Source of the DNA: Astrocystis sublimbata
Lineage: Eukaryota > Ascomycota > Sordariomycetes > Xylariales > Xylariaceae
Direction of reading: 5' to 3'
NCBI GenBank assembly: GCA_022453515.1
Contig: JAJNNY010000013.1
Span: 434,001-498,000, forward strand
Length of the DNA stretch: 64,000 nucleotides
Made by a program: the position numbers and the translations under genes. Within the stretch, counting starts at the first letter, position 1; every line of letters starts with the position of its first letter. Of the stretch, positions 43,899 through 56,678 are shown one piece after another. The notes beneath the pieces were generated by a model. The model worked only from the letters and a program-made list of their open reading frames with translations, did no database searches and had not been told where the DNA came from.

Positions 43899-46800
43899 GG
43901 TCGCGGTGGGAGTGGTTCGGAGTCGTTCGTATAGACGTGAAATAGAAACCCAGCAAATGCCCAATGAAACCCAAAGCCGAAAACTCTCTCCAATATCTTT
44001 CAATTCCGGTCCTCGCAAGTAAACATTATTAATTCGACCAGTCCATCGATTCTAAGGAATAAACAAGATGACAGTAAAACGAATGTGTCAGAATAGCAAG
44101 ACGTTGTTCTTGCGTGTAAGGTGTCGCCGATTCGAGGACGTATCGACGGTAGGAAGACGGGTGGTCCTAGGGCTGGCCGAGGAGGTAACGATTGGAAGCC
44201 GTAACGGGTAGAAACCGCAGGCGGAAATAGAATCAACGAGAGACAGTGATAACGAATCAAGACGAATTAAGCGGTCTCGTGGGAACGAAAACTGTACATA
44301 GACAGGACCTGGCAGTGAGGGCTGTGTTATTGGCTGCGGTGTTACTGATTGACTGGGATTGTCAAACTGGCGAGTGGGAAAGCTAGGAAAGCTCAGACAG
44401 GACCCATGAACCACTGCTTCGAAACGAGCGTACAAATATTAAAGGTAGGGACCCGTCTTTCTGACGATGGAATTCATGCACAGAGGACTCGGCACGACTA
44501 AGGAATAAACTGGGAAAATACAAGATTGGGAGGAACAAGCTATCACGATAGGCTCAACGATGGAGGTCTACGAGTACATTACAAGGATGACGGTCAGGTC
44601 ACAAGTCACAGCTCAGGTCGGTCTTCTAGCTTTGCTTTTCTTTGCAGCTTGGTGGGGCCAGAGGAAGAGGAAGAGGCAGAAGAAGAGGACGAAGTACTCC
44701 GTACTCGCAGGCAGAGATCGACGACTTTCGTCTTCCTTTCCCACATTCTCGAAGTGTAGTGGTGGTGACGAGACGTGACGCAGGCCCGGACAAGGAGTGT
44801 TAGTGCCGTGTAAGTGCCGGATGCGGGACTCTGGTTGGATCGCGGGAGATTAACAGGTGCTGTTGGCTGGGTGCTATTGGCCGTCGCCAGCCTGGGCACA
44901 TTTGGCGAGTTGCAACAGTTTTAGCTGCTGGCGAGCTGGTGTGCTGAGATGCAGGTCTCTTGCAGGCCGGACCCCGAAAGAAAATGAACCGGTTCATACC
45001 TAGGTGCTTTTCGCATGAATACTCCGTAGGCTCCGTCGTTCGTTGCGTCGGTGGGCCTCGGTTCTGCTCGTGGCGAGGTGGTGCTGTTCAAGTCCTGCCC
45101 AGAGCTCGCCAGTGTGTCCTAAGCCTGTGCTCGGGGACACACCTGCAAGAACCCTCTCAGAACTGGAGGCGATGATGCTAAGCTAAAGCAATGCGGCCAG
45201 CCTAAGGAAGGCAAGCCAGGGGCAGTACCAGTTTTGCCAGGGGCTTGGGCCGAAGTGCGCGCGCTAAAAAGCCCCACCAGAGTCAGCTTGTTGCCACGCT
45301 AGCCGGACACCCGATCGAGGGCTGCCCCACCACGCGAGCCCCCCTTTCCGCATCAGGCAATCCTGTCGCTTGTGTGTGGTGTGATTGGTGATTTCCCCCC
45401 CGTCATTTTCAGCACGCCTGGGCCCCTGTTGGCTTCCACTGCTCGTCCCTCTCTCTCTTCCCTTGCTCTCAGGCGGAGCTCAGGCCTGCTCATCCAGGAA
45501 TCATCGTCTCTAGGTTGGACGAGACCGTCCGGACTGAGAATCTGGACACCGACACGACGCAGATCGCTGGACACGTAGTCTACACGCTGTCACTGCAGCA
45601 CACTGCCACACGACTTGCGTGGGAATTCATCATATCTCCCTCCCATTTTTTGTATGATGGTGATGTGAGCGTCGTCTGAAGATGAGATGACACAAGCATT
45701 ACCTACTGGACCCTGCCGTTCCGCCCGTCGAATACTCCGTACATCTGCCATGTTCACTCTCCAATCACACATTGGGACAGGGCGCCTGCGTCAGTCAAGA
45801 AAAATTGTAGGCATCGAGAGCTGTGCTTCCTGCTTCATTGTGAGCAGCGTTGCGTACTATGTACCATGTAGTTAGTCGACCGCCGCATCAAGGCGACGCA
45901 AGCCAACGTCGCGTCTCATGGCCGTCAGCCATCCATCACGCTTCGTTAGTGCACTTACACGGGTGCAGCGGCGGCGGTCCACCTCTCCCATTCACGATCC
46001 ATCATCTTGCATCGATCTATTGATCCCATCCCGACTGTACATGAGAAAGTACCGCCCTCGCCGCCCTCGCCCTGTACATATTGAAGGATGCCACATTGTG
46101 TAGGATCGCATCAGGACAAAAAGCACACCAGTGACGCGACGCGGCCGTGATGCGAGCAAGATAATCCCCAATAGGCTAACCGCACATACCGAGCGGCCGA
46201 GTTCGTATGGAGTGTACCTTTTCAACATCGCACAACATTAACGCATACCGGCATACGTGGTTCATTCTGCGCCAAACGGGTGTTCGTAGCTGGCGAGCTG
46301 TCTGCATGTCGTGTAACAACCCACGCTCGGTGTACCTTATATACCGCTGTCTTATTACACTACACGTTGTGGTCAGCCCGAGGCAGAAAAGCCACTCGGT
46401 ATGCACAAATAGCCTCATCTTGCAGAATGAATGAAAAGCTCGGAGAAGACATCCATCCAATTCCTCTTCGGAGAATACATCAAAGCCTCCACTGAAGGTA
46501 CCTAGTCTGCTTGTATAGACTGACTAAGAGTATACTCGCGCATCGTACAGTACCTAGTTTAATTAAATTTCCTAGATGCTAGCAGACAGATCCCTACGAA
46601 TACCACCCCATCTAGCCCAATTGGCCTAGCTCCCACACCCGCGTGTGCTGCCGTTCCCGCCCCACCATCAAAGCGCAGCGTTGCATCCGCTCGCCTGAGG
46701 CATATGAAGCTTCCTCCACAATCCGCGCATAGAGCATGGCAATGGCGGTGCTCTAAGGAGGCGCAAGGTTGCAGCGGGCCAGCTATTTGGATTGGGTTGG

Positions 46801-49800
46801 ATCTGGATATCTGCATTCTCTGCTTCAATCTTAGAAATTCTTCAACGTTTATCGCGCCTTGTCTCACCGAATAGCTGCTATCACCTCTACGCCACCATAT
46901 GCGTGCTTATAGGCACCAAGGTTTCTCCAGAGTTCAGCTCTTCCAGCAGTGTAACTAACACCTTACCCAACTCTTGCACGGGAAGCTCGTCTCCTCGTAT
47001 AAGGAGCCCTGCTGTGACACCACACACGCCGTGTAACATCGGGGTTCCGCACCACTGGATACACATAGCATCGATGGCAGGCTCGCTTTGATACTAAGAA
47101 GTCCGACTGCTTCTCATTTGCTAACTAAGTATGAATTGCGTGCCCGAGAACTGCACGAAAAGGTATAGCCGTCGAAATATGTTGTGCCCCGCGCTTGTTC
47201 GCGTCATCTGAACTTGCATATTTTGTATCTACGTGGTTAGTATTCAGCTCGGTGCTACTGAGGGCCGAGGCAGGCGTGTGCCATTCATTCAGATGCACCC
47301 CTCTCGGAAGATCGAGCCGAATGAGCAAAAGAACACTGCTTGCCTTGACTGTACTAGTACTCTCTCTGCTTATGCGTAGATGATTGATGGACATGTGTGT
47401 ACCCACATACTAAGTATTATCTGTGTGTTCGCAAGTATGGAAGTTTGTGGAAATAGCATCATCCATTGCCATTCTGCGCGGGACAAATGTGTGAATGCAA
47501 GTACCTACATACCTAGAAGCTGTGCATAAGCACCTCCACCGCGGCGGATTCCACGTGCGAGGTCTAATATCACGATCGCCAACTATATGCAGGTTAGTAT
47601 AGTTCACTCTGCTGTGGACGGACTAGTTTAGTGTCTTTCATGCTGAGATTAAGAGTTGCTCTTAGTGTGGTTTCTGACGATGTTAGATCCGAGCGAACGG
47701 TGCGCCGGGCCTGGACTAAAGTAAGCGCTGCTTGCTGACGGCAAGGAACAAGGCTTCATTTATTTTTGCTTTTTTTTTCTTCCTCTCTTTTTCTCCCTCG
47801 GGGTGAAACTGTTCACGTATAAGCTTTTCCCGAAGCTTGCGAGAAACTCACTCAAATCACGTATCGTCTCATCACGATATACTCACATAATCATCGAGAG
47901 GTGAACGTCTTCAGCATCGAATGCGTATCGTGAGCATAGACTGTAGGTGTACTTAACATCGATACTGAATCTGTGTGGGTTACATAGATCTCACCTCAGG
48001 ATCCAAGTAGATGGGTGAGCTTTATACGTGGAACAAGCTAGATGCCCGTAATTGTCAGCTTCCCACACGCCACCAGTTCCCAGCACAGCTGGAGCACAGC
48101 TGATGTGACCGAGGTAGATTTGCACCCACCTATGCTGTTACTTTGTAACCCAAGGAGTTTCATTTTTCTCAATTGACATACCAGAGAAGACTGAGCGTTG
48201 AGATACTAGAACAGGCCGTGATATACTTGAAACTCATTGACCACATATCAAACTCCCACGTGAACACTTCGAAACGTATAGACATCTTAGATCGTCACAT
48301 ACATTAACTTTTCAGCGCCCTCACTTTTAGGGTAGATACATGCATAGGCAAACATGCAGAAACACGTTGCCAACAATATCAAGAATACCAGAGCCACATA
48401 CACTACCACCTCAAACAAGTTGATCAAGCTTACCTACAGGTCCTAAGGCCATTCGAATAGTTGCTAGTTGGAATTTGAAGTGATACTGATGCTAGGTACA
48501 TACAATACCCACCTCCATTGTCACTGTCGCATCACATCATGTGCAGGTCAATAGTACAATGCAAAACCCATCACATTCGCAAAGTGAGATTACTTTCGAC
48601 CGCCCCCACAGATGGACATATGCTGAAGGGGGTCGATGATAACGATGCTGTTGTAACTTGTATCAGAGTACACCCACCTCAACAACGCCCCTCATGGACA
48701 CAGCACGTGGGACTCGGACACACATAGGCCAAGGCTGACCCGACTACCTACATGGTCCTTCTCCTGCTGTGGCGGGACATCGTTGGTGATATCTGTACAG
48801 TGCATAGGAACAAAAGTGATAAGCGATTGCTGTTGCTGGGAAGTAACTATGTAGCTAGCTAGCACCTTGTTACATATATGAACAGCTTAATAGGGAAACA
48901 TGACTTACCTACGCCAGTACCACATGTAAACAGGGTCCGCCATCACCCACGAGTTGTTGCGGTGAATTACTTGCCAGGGCTCGCCAGGTATAACAAACGT
49001 AAATCAGCACTTCCTTTAGTTCGTAGTTGAGTGGGTAATTGGTGACTATTTAACAAGAAACCATCGGGAAACAGCTGTGACGACGGGAATCTGCCTGAAA
49101 ATAAAATCACACGAAGGTGGGATGGCGGAAGCAGATAACGATTTCACTGCCTGCCTATTGCTTTGGTCTAAGTACCTGTTTCGCTGGAGCATTTCAAAAT
49201 GCGGGTGTAACCTGTTGACCTGGCCTCGCTCCATATTCCTCGTAGTATCTGGTGAGAACACCTTATATCTTGTTGAATAAGTTATCGTTCTAATTATTAA
49301 TAAACACGACGAACAATATCATAGCTATTCGTCGAGTGGGAAGGGGGATACTTATATCATGCCATACCTAGTACATACATACAGAGTTCGAAGTGATACG
49401 TGAATGAGAAATTCATAATAAATATAATTACAGCTTTCAACAAACATAGCTATTAAGCTTAATAGATAAGAACACGTCATTTCACGGGAGTTAATTCTAA
49501 TAATGCTTGTTTAGATCATGTCATTGTGAACTTCCACTTCAAACATGGAACACAAGAGAGGTGGGAAACAAGGAGACAAGCCTAATGGCGAGTGTCTTGG
49601 ATGGAAAGAAGGTGTCAACTTCGATGAAGTGGGAGACTAGGCAAAACGAGGATTTCCGCGTACACCTACCCAAGAATGCTACTAATTGTTTGATATCGAT
49701 ACTTGGTTGATGCCATAACGAAAAGTGAAAACCAAAATCTTCTCTTGGATATCTTGCGATGATGTCACAGAGCTGAGCCGTATGATACTGCAACACAGCC

Positions 49801-50262
49801 AGTCTCCACAATACACAGTATTAGGGGAATAACGACTTTCTCATACACCTTTGATTGTTGTTGATCGTAATACACACACATTGTTACGTAGGGTTAGGTG
49901 ATTCGAAGTGTCTTTGCTTCCTTCCTACTTAGCCTTATAAACTCACGAGTCCGACTTGAACAGAACATGTTTCTCATGTTCGAGCCACCACCCAGGCCCT
50001 GCAGTATTCCGGGTGTAAAACCACCCGAGAACCAAAACCATAGTCCTAACCAACGCCATCGATTTCCGTGATGTTCGTGTCCCAGTGCCAGTTCCAGTTA
50101 TGTTTCCGTTTTGATATCCATACCCTACCCGCATGATCGTAGTCATTTCAATGGAAAGCTCGACATCGTGACAACAAGTGAAAGGCAAGCAGAACGAAAC
50201 CCAATTCAGAAACTCCCAGTGCTCGCTCATTATCAAATACAAATTATATAATAAAACTGCTT
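43899..50262. other. Gene-free stretch of more than six kilobases
   Basis: No coding sequence is supported on either strand. Roughly 43900-45400 is pyrimidine/purine-rich and probably includes the long 5' UTR and promoter of the DUF4203 gene. Beyond that are short chance frames, a polypyrimidine stretch at about 47765-47800, and CCTAGGTA-like words near 45000 and 46500. I see no terminal repeats or transposase remnant. It may hold non-coding transcription units that cannot be recognised by eye. Confidence 0.5.
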
Positions 50263-51759
50263 TCATCTCCTGGCCACACGCGCCGGCACCCTATCGGGCC
50301 CCCCTCTGCTCTGCCCAGAGGGCGTTTTCCCATTCCGAGTAGCCGACCTATGGGTCTTCTCAGGCGGCGGCCTTTCCTTCCACCTAAATAGCGTCGATGC
50401 CGTGCGTATGGGAAACGCCAGGACTGCGCCCACTGCCTGGATCGGCAGCACGGCGACCGACAGCGTCTTCGTAGCCAACCAGCCCGTGAGCCCCCACTGC
50501 GAGTAGCTGTTCTTGGCGGCGACCGCTGCGAGTGCGAGGGCGTCGTTGAGGCGGTACTCGACGTACTCCATCTTGTGGTCCGTGTGGGACGCCAGAAGAG
50601 TGAGCTTCTTCTCGTAGCGGCGCATGGCGCGGTTCAATGCGTCGAGTTCGGGCTGAGCGGTCTTCCGGAACTCGCGGCCGACGGCGGACTCGACCGCCCT
50701 CTGGGAGACGTCGGGCTGTTGCACGGGGCTAGTGTTGCCATTCGTAGTGGGGGCATCTTTGCGCGCTTCGAGAGATTCGATGCGGTCGTAGAGAGCTTGG
50801 AGCTGGTCGCTCGTGACGAGGTTTTCGGTGTGCGGATTTTGCGCGACGACAGTCTGTATGTGGAGCGTGCGCTGCTGGAGCATGCGGATCAGATGCGAAA
50901 TTGGGCGCACCTCGGCCGCGCAGAGGAAGATGGTCAGGTTGTAGTCGGATACCAGGCCTTCCGAGGGTCGCGATAGCTGGCCACGGATGGTGTGCAGGAG
51001 ATAGGCGCCCAGCATGGGAAAGACGAAACACCAGGCCAGTGCCATAATCTCGTGGACGTGGAGCTCTTTGACGGCAGCTCTTTGGCGCGCCTCCCATCGG
51101 GCGTTTCTGTCTACACGACGACTGTCGTAGCTTCCCGCGGCCTGGGTTTCTGCCTCGGAGGACTCGGGCTCTTTCCCCTTCTCTTCAGGGACCTTGTCTA
51201 GTGATGTAGTGGGTGAGAGCGGGGCGGTCTCGAAGTCACTGTCGGATTCAAAGACAGAGTCGGAAAGGATGTCGTCTTGCAGGACGCGGATCTGCTGGGC
51301 TGAGTGATACCAGTCCCATGGTTGGGTGACGGACCAGTGTAGGAAGACAGCGGCTAAGCTGAGGATTATCAGGTCGGTGAAGAAGGGAGCGCCATTCTCG
51401 AAGAAGACGCCGGCGATAGCGGGTAGGAGGGCGAGGGTAAGGGGTATGTAGACATAGGGCGACTTGTGCTGTTCGTTCTCGGTGGTCGACCTGCTGGGAT
51501 GTAGCAGATCGTCGGCGCCTGCTTCAAGGAAGTCGGAGTAGGTTGAACTGCGTCTGCGGAGGTTGGCGAAGGTGTTGTTCTCGGCGGCGGTTGGTGGGTT
51601 GGCGCCGTTCAGGCGGCGACGTAGGGCCGGCGGTTGACCGAAAGTGGCAGCTCGTCGGAAGCCAAAGCCCGAGGACGGTGCATTGTCGTCGCGGGCGGGG
51701 CTGGCGGCGCCGGCATTGATGGTGGTTGTGGAGGCCGAGGCGAAATTGTCGTCGGCCAT
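50263..51759 (-). CDS. Conserved fungal membrane protein of unknown function
   Basis: A single long frame on the minus strand. I chose the ATG at 51759 because the sequence from there (MADDNFAS...) looks protein-like, whereas the 65 codons upstream look like translated UTR; an ATG at 51810 is also possible. The 498-residue product has a disordered N-terminus with RRxSTYSDF, and hydrophobic helices around residues 107-125 (YIPLTLALLPAIAG) and 130-150. An acidic insert with DSDFETAPLSP follows, then a helix MALAWCFVFPMLGAYLLHTI, a coiled-coil region with TSDQLQALYDRIESLEAR, and a C-terminal hydrophobic segment before a basic tail. This layout suggests an organelle or ER membrane protein. I do not recognise a named family. 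The frame is long, GC-balanced and convincingly coding. Confidence 0.8.
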   Translation of the reverse strand: MADDNFASASTTTINAGAASPARDDNAPSSGFGFRRAATFGQPPALRRRLNGANPPTAAENNTFANLRRRSSTYSDFLEAGADDLLHPSRSTTENEQHKSPYVYIPLTLALLPAIAGVFFENGAPFFTDLIILSLAAVFLHWSVTQPWDWYHSAQQIRVLQDDILSDSVFESDSDFETAPLSPTTSLDKVPEEKGKEPESSEAETQAAGSYDSRRVDRNARWEARQRAAVKELHVHEIMALAWCFVFPMLGAYLLHTIRGQLSRPSEGLVSDYNLTIFLCAAEVRPISHLIRMLQQRTLHIQTVVAQNPHTENLVTSDQLQALYDRIESLEARKDAPTTNGNTSPVQQPDVSQRAVESAVGREFRKTAQPELDALNRAMRRYEKKLTLLASHTDHKMEYVEYRLNDALALAAVAAKNSYSQWGLTGWLATKTLSVAVLPIQAVGAVLAFPIRTASTLFRWKERPPPEKTHRSATRNGKTPSGQSRGGPDRVPARVARR

Positions 51760-54700
51760 GGCGGGTGGCTGGCTATACGATGTCTCTATAGCCTGGCCGT
51801 GTAGGGCCATATGCCTGCCATCAAGAGCAGGTAGGTATGGAGTAGGGGTTGCGGCTGAAGAGACAGCTTTTGCTCTGTTGTTCCTCACAATGTGCACAAT
51901 TGAGGCACGTGAGGAGGTGTTGTTGCGGGTTGGATGCTTACGATGCTTACACAACGCGTAAGGCGGAACGTTGCGTAGGGTGGGAGTGGCTTGGCCTGCG
52001 CCATGGGTAAGGATGCAGATGAAAACAGATTGAAAGTAGCTAGGAAGTTAGAGAAGTGAGACAGTGGGAGACACAGAGTTGCGATGATGACGCCCGCCAG
52101 TGACGATGACACGTACATCTAAGTAGGTAAAGTAGGTAGGTATCTCACCTAACCTTAGATAGGCGAACTGTGACACCACAGAGCGAAAATCAATAATTAC
52201 CTCAAAGATGTCCACGGGTACTGGTACCTACATAATACTCGGACTATTGATGAGACTGCAATGTACCCAGGCCTCCAGGTAGGTAGTTTCCTGCACACTC
52301 GGATGCTACTGCCTTACATGTATGTAGGTTGGCGAGATGGATGTAGATGAGCGGCATGCATCGACGTCACTGATTGGAATGCGGGCAGTTGCGACGGGGC
52401 CTTGGGGCCCCCAGACAGCCTAGCGGAGGCACACCCTCGACAGTGTCGACACCTCCTACCACAAAGTAAAAAAAGCAATGATCGACAAGCACAGGCTCGC
52501 CAGGTCCAATTCTACGACCTCATGTGGTCTACTACAACTGGGGCCCATTGAACTCGTTCAATCTATCAATTCAATCTATCAAATACCTACAGATAGATAG
52601 TCACATACCCCTCAAGTAACGACTCGTCAGCCAGCCTCAACTTCGCAAGCTTTTGCCGTACCTAAACGAACTACCAAGTGAGCTTGGCCACCTTCAACAT
52701 AGATACTTAGGTACCTAGCCCATCGACGAAGCAAAAGTGCATGTGGTGAAGGCTTTTTGGTCCCTCTGCTATGCGCATTCTCAAGTGTTGTAGATGCGCC
52801 TCACTAGCTAAGTAGCTAACTGGATCTGTTCCAGACATGGAATGGCTCGCTACCTTGGGTGAGGCAAAGCTGTAAAGCTGTAAAGCTCTCAGGATCCATG
52901 GCGTCGGCGGCCATCGTCCCTGTGATGTAATGGGAACAGCAAGCCAAACTCGCTCGACAAAAAGCTCCGAAAATGTGAGCAGGACGGAAATAGGACGAGA
53001 CGATCGCCAGATAGGTAAAAGGACCAACAGTGCGGTCGCAATTATCCCCTATTTCAACCCTGGCACGCCTGGTACTTGAGAACCTAGGACACACGTGTAA
53101 GTAGGTGGTCAAGTATCGACAAGGGATGCGTTCGATATTGTATTGTACCAGCCCCGCGAAGAGATGCATAAGAGGATAGGCATGCGAACGAACGACGACA
53201 CGCCACTGATCTATTTGTAACGATTGTGAGTGAGTGAGTGAGGGTATCTCCACCAAGAGTTAGTTGTATGCAGGCCCTTCCGGGGACTGCTGCCTCGTCC
53301 GTTGGTCACAATCGTATCAAGCTGAATTGAGCGCCTCCGATGCAATGAAGAAGGCGTGCTTGGCCGGTGGCGAGAGTGGCTTGCTTACCTCAACAGTCAT
53401 TGGCACCGCCGCGACGACGAGGGCGCTGAGCACAGAATCCAATGGGGGCGGGAGCCAGCAACGCAAGCCCGTCATTGGCCGCCGTTCCGGACAGTCGCAT
53501 GGGCCCATCCGATCGGGACGGGGGGCCTCGAGCAAATGCAGGTCCCAACGAGTCAACCCAGGCCAGAACACGCGCTATCCCGGGCGATAGTAGAACGGGT
53601 TATGGCCGCCTCTCTGTTTCCGGAATAGCTGCATCGCTGGCCTCTCCCTAGTTGATCCGTGCGCTTGGACAGAATCTGGCCAGACAAGCCAGAGAATATT
53701 TCCACGAGACATGGCCAATTTAAAGCCAGCGACTACCGCTGCGCGTGTACAACGGTGACACCGTAGTGTACGTGCGCCGTCATCCTGGCGGGCCTGGCGT
53801 GCCTGGCTGAGCATCTCGTTGCACGGCGGGCATGAGCCCTGCAGCACACGATGACGAAAGGCTTGACTAGCACAGGCACACAGGGTCTCTATCCCGGGTT
53901 GTGGTACGGATGGTGGGTGTTTGAGGCTGTCTTATCTTGGGATAGAATGTAACTATTGTTGGGCCACAGCCACCTGCTTATTGTCTGATTTTCTCGGCCC
54001 AGCATTCCCAAGGACCATGCATATCTCTGCCTATACTACATCTACATGTGACAACCCCCAAGTCCATCGTTTTACCTATTTTCTATGATTTCTGCTCTCT
54101 CCTTCGAATGTGAAGACATCCCGCCAACACCGACACTCCCTATCGTCACTATCGAACACGTATTCACGTCCAGTACGAGAAGACTGGCACCTGCAGAACA
54201 TCGACGCTCGCTTCCACGATCTTGGAATTCTTTTCATGCTCTTTCGGTCATTTGATTGGAGTTAGTACAGTAGTATGCTGTAGTACCTCACTAGGACGGA
54301 ACCAATTTCGAGATCGACATCACCTCGGTGGTTGTGTTCGACGAGGCCGGCGAACATCGCACGCGGAATAGCCGGAATTCGCTGGTTCATCCCGTCCATT
54401 TACTTTATCACCATTACTGCCAGACACCCGAGGGATCAGTACTGATACCAAGGCAGCCGTTTGCAAGAGACGGAGAATCTCAAAGAAGCGAAGGGCTTGG
54501 TGGTTGGGGAATTGTGGAAGACCCTGTCCCGCCTGTCCCGACCCTGCGACAAAAAAGACCCTGGTCGGCAAATTGACGTAAGTACCCAAGTACCCGCGAC
54601 GCATCGGCAGGTGCTGTCAACGCAGCTGTCCCCAGCTGCGGACTGGCTGGCGTCCCTGGCGTGTCTGTCGCGCTGGTGCAGCGGCCATGCATGTGCTGGA

Positions 54701-54901
54701 GCAACCCATCCCAGCTTGCATGAACTCGAGCTTATCCAATCTCCCTCTCTCCCCCCTGAACGTCAATCCCGACGCCAAAGCCAGCGTCATCGTCGCTGGC
54801 GGCTCTCGCGACCTCCGTTCATCACAAAGCAGCCACTTGCATCTGCACCTGCATTCCCACAAAAGTGCACGACGAAACCTTCCTTCCGACCCACGTGATA
54901 G
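51760..54901. other. Intergenic region, no gene supported
   Basis: About 3.1 kb. The left part should hold the promoter of the membrane-protein gene. It contains AGGTAGG/CCTACC microrepeats near 52115-52150, a TAGGTACCTA palindrome at 52708-52717, and GC-rich stretches around 53400-53580 with only chance frames. The right part may include a 5' exon of the ERF4-like gene that I cannot place securely. Confidence 0.45.
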
Positions 54902-56678
54902 CGAGCTCGACAGCAGCAGTCTCGCATCCCCAGCCGTCGCGGCGGCTTTGCTTTCCTTACCGTCGTTCCAACGGCTTCACGCGACTTCAATCGATCCAAC
55001 CATATCGCATCGCCCACCGTAGGGGCCTCAGGAGACAGCCGAAACAAAGAGACGGGTCAAGGCACGGACCAAGACAAAGCAGATATCCATGTCTCAGTAT
55101 CTCACTTGCCAGCGAACACATCCACGTCGAATCGCAACGACAAGCTTCCTGTAGCAGGTAGTGCAGTCCGCCCGCAACGGTCACGACGGCATCGCGCTCG
55201 CCAGACCCCCCAAGGACCGGACCTTGCTCCCTCAAGCCGCTTTCTATCAGCCCCCTTCCGCAACCGCGCAGTTGCGTCCGACCCGGCGAGCCGCGTACCA
55301 CGAAGCAGGGGAGCTCCCGGCCGGCTTTGGAACCCCACCAATTCGACCCCGAGACTTCCACCAGCAATCTATACCCGACCTACGAAAGCTCCCGTGAAGC
55401 GACGGCCCTCGACGCCTCCGCTTCCGATAGTCCCCCTCAACCATCCCGCTCTCGACGATACTCGTGCCCCAGATGAGCAAGGTGCGACAGGCGCAGGTGA
55501 TTACCCGCTCTTGACCCTCCCCGAACAGAGGCAGAGCCGTCATTCCACGCCTACGCCAACCCCTACGCGATCGAGCTTTCAGATCGAAGAGCGGCTAAAC
55601 GAGGGGAAACGTGTTGCCCTTCCCAGTTCGGTTCATCATTCCTACAATATCAGAGAAAGACCTGACGGGCCATCAGGAGTGGGCTCTGCGTTGCAACTAG
55701 CAAACGTCAAACTAGGCGAGAGCTCATTTGCAGGAGGCCATCTCCTAGGCGACTACGGCGAGACAACGAAATCCCGGACACGGGCGACCAGCTTTGGGCT
55801 CGTACGACTTCAAAGCCCAGAGCAGCCAGCTCGTAAACTTGACAAGGGAAAAGGCAAGGCCATCATGACGTCGCCGAACCATGACAGCTCCCCGAGGGGC
55901 CTTTCCACAGACTTGGAACGCGGGCCAAGTGTACTCGACCCGAAATACAACAGGTCAAATTTGTCTATCCCTAATGGCGGTATCGGATCAGCGATTTCGT
56001 CTAGCAACTCATCCATCATCGGGGACCCTGACCAGCCTGGCTTAGGCGACGAATGGGGACCGCAACACCCCTGTTATCCGCATCTCAACCCTTATGTTCC
56101 TCTCGAATCGACCGAGTACCAGACAACTCGCATCATCCGCGTCCGACGCGACTGGTTAGTAGCCGGTGATCTTGCTCCTACGTTTTCGAATATGTACCCC
56201 GAGATCCTAGACCCGGCCGGTATATCGGAGCAGGAGTTCCGGCGAGTCATCGAGAAACTCAATGGCACTCTATTACCCACCTTCAACCCATACAACTGGA
56301 GAAATATTCTCGACGGTGTCCTCGGTGTACTCACTGCTTGGGTCTGGGAGGATCTTGGCTTCACCAACGCGAAGACGAAGCTTAGAGAGTTGGAAAAATG
56401 GATTGAGAAGTGGAATACCGAGATGGAGAAAACAACAGGCTCCGATGAAGCTGCCATTGCTCCCAAGATCATCTCGTTAAGACGGACTGGTTATATGAGC
56501 GTGAGTAATCCTTGTTTGTCTCTAGAAAGGTACCAACGGAACCGCTTAGGACTGTTTGCTAATACACGCACAGCTTGATTTCCAGATCCCTAATCCCGAG
56601 GTGTCCATCTCCAATAGCGAGCCCGCCTCAAGATCTGGCCCTTCTGGATCTGAACCTGCACTGCCACCTGCAGCATAA
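54902..56678 (+). CDS. ERF4/Golgin-A7-like Ras palmoylation cofactor (5' end unresolved)
   Basis: The main frame is open from 54902 to a GTGAGT donor after 56500, and is joined in frame to exon 56574-56678. The last 200 residues contain the ERF4/GOLGA7 domain: HPCYPHLNPYVPLESTEYQTTRIIRVRRDW, TFSNMYPEILDPAGISEQEFRRVI and LNPTF-like NGTLLPTFNPYNWRNILDGVLGVLTAWVWED. ERF4 is the partner of the DHHC protein acyltransferase ERF2, which palmitoylates Ras at the ER/Golgi. The N-terminal 300 residues are disordered and Pro/Arg/Ser-rich. There is no in-frame ATG between the upstream stop (54899-54901) and the conserved part, so the start codon must lie in an upstream exon; an ATG at 54720 spliced from 54894 to about 55023 or 55032 would fit the phase. 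The ERF4 domain is secure, the start is not. Confidence 0.8.

Noticed and set aside
50575..50976. Plus-strand open frame of 133 codons antisense to the membrane protein gene
   Set aside because: Fully antisense to a longer convincing coding frame; no recognisable family.
53264..53847. Overlapping frames on both strands around 53.3-53.8 kb
   Set aside because: GC-rich sequence keeps all frames open by chance; translations are Gly/Arg/Ser-rich without motifs.
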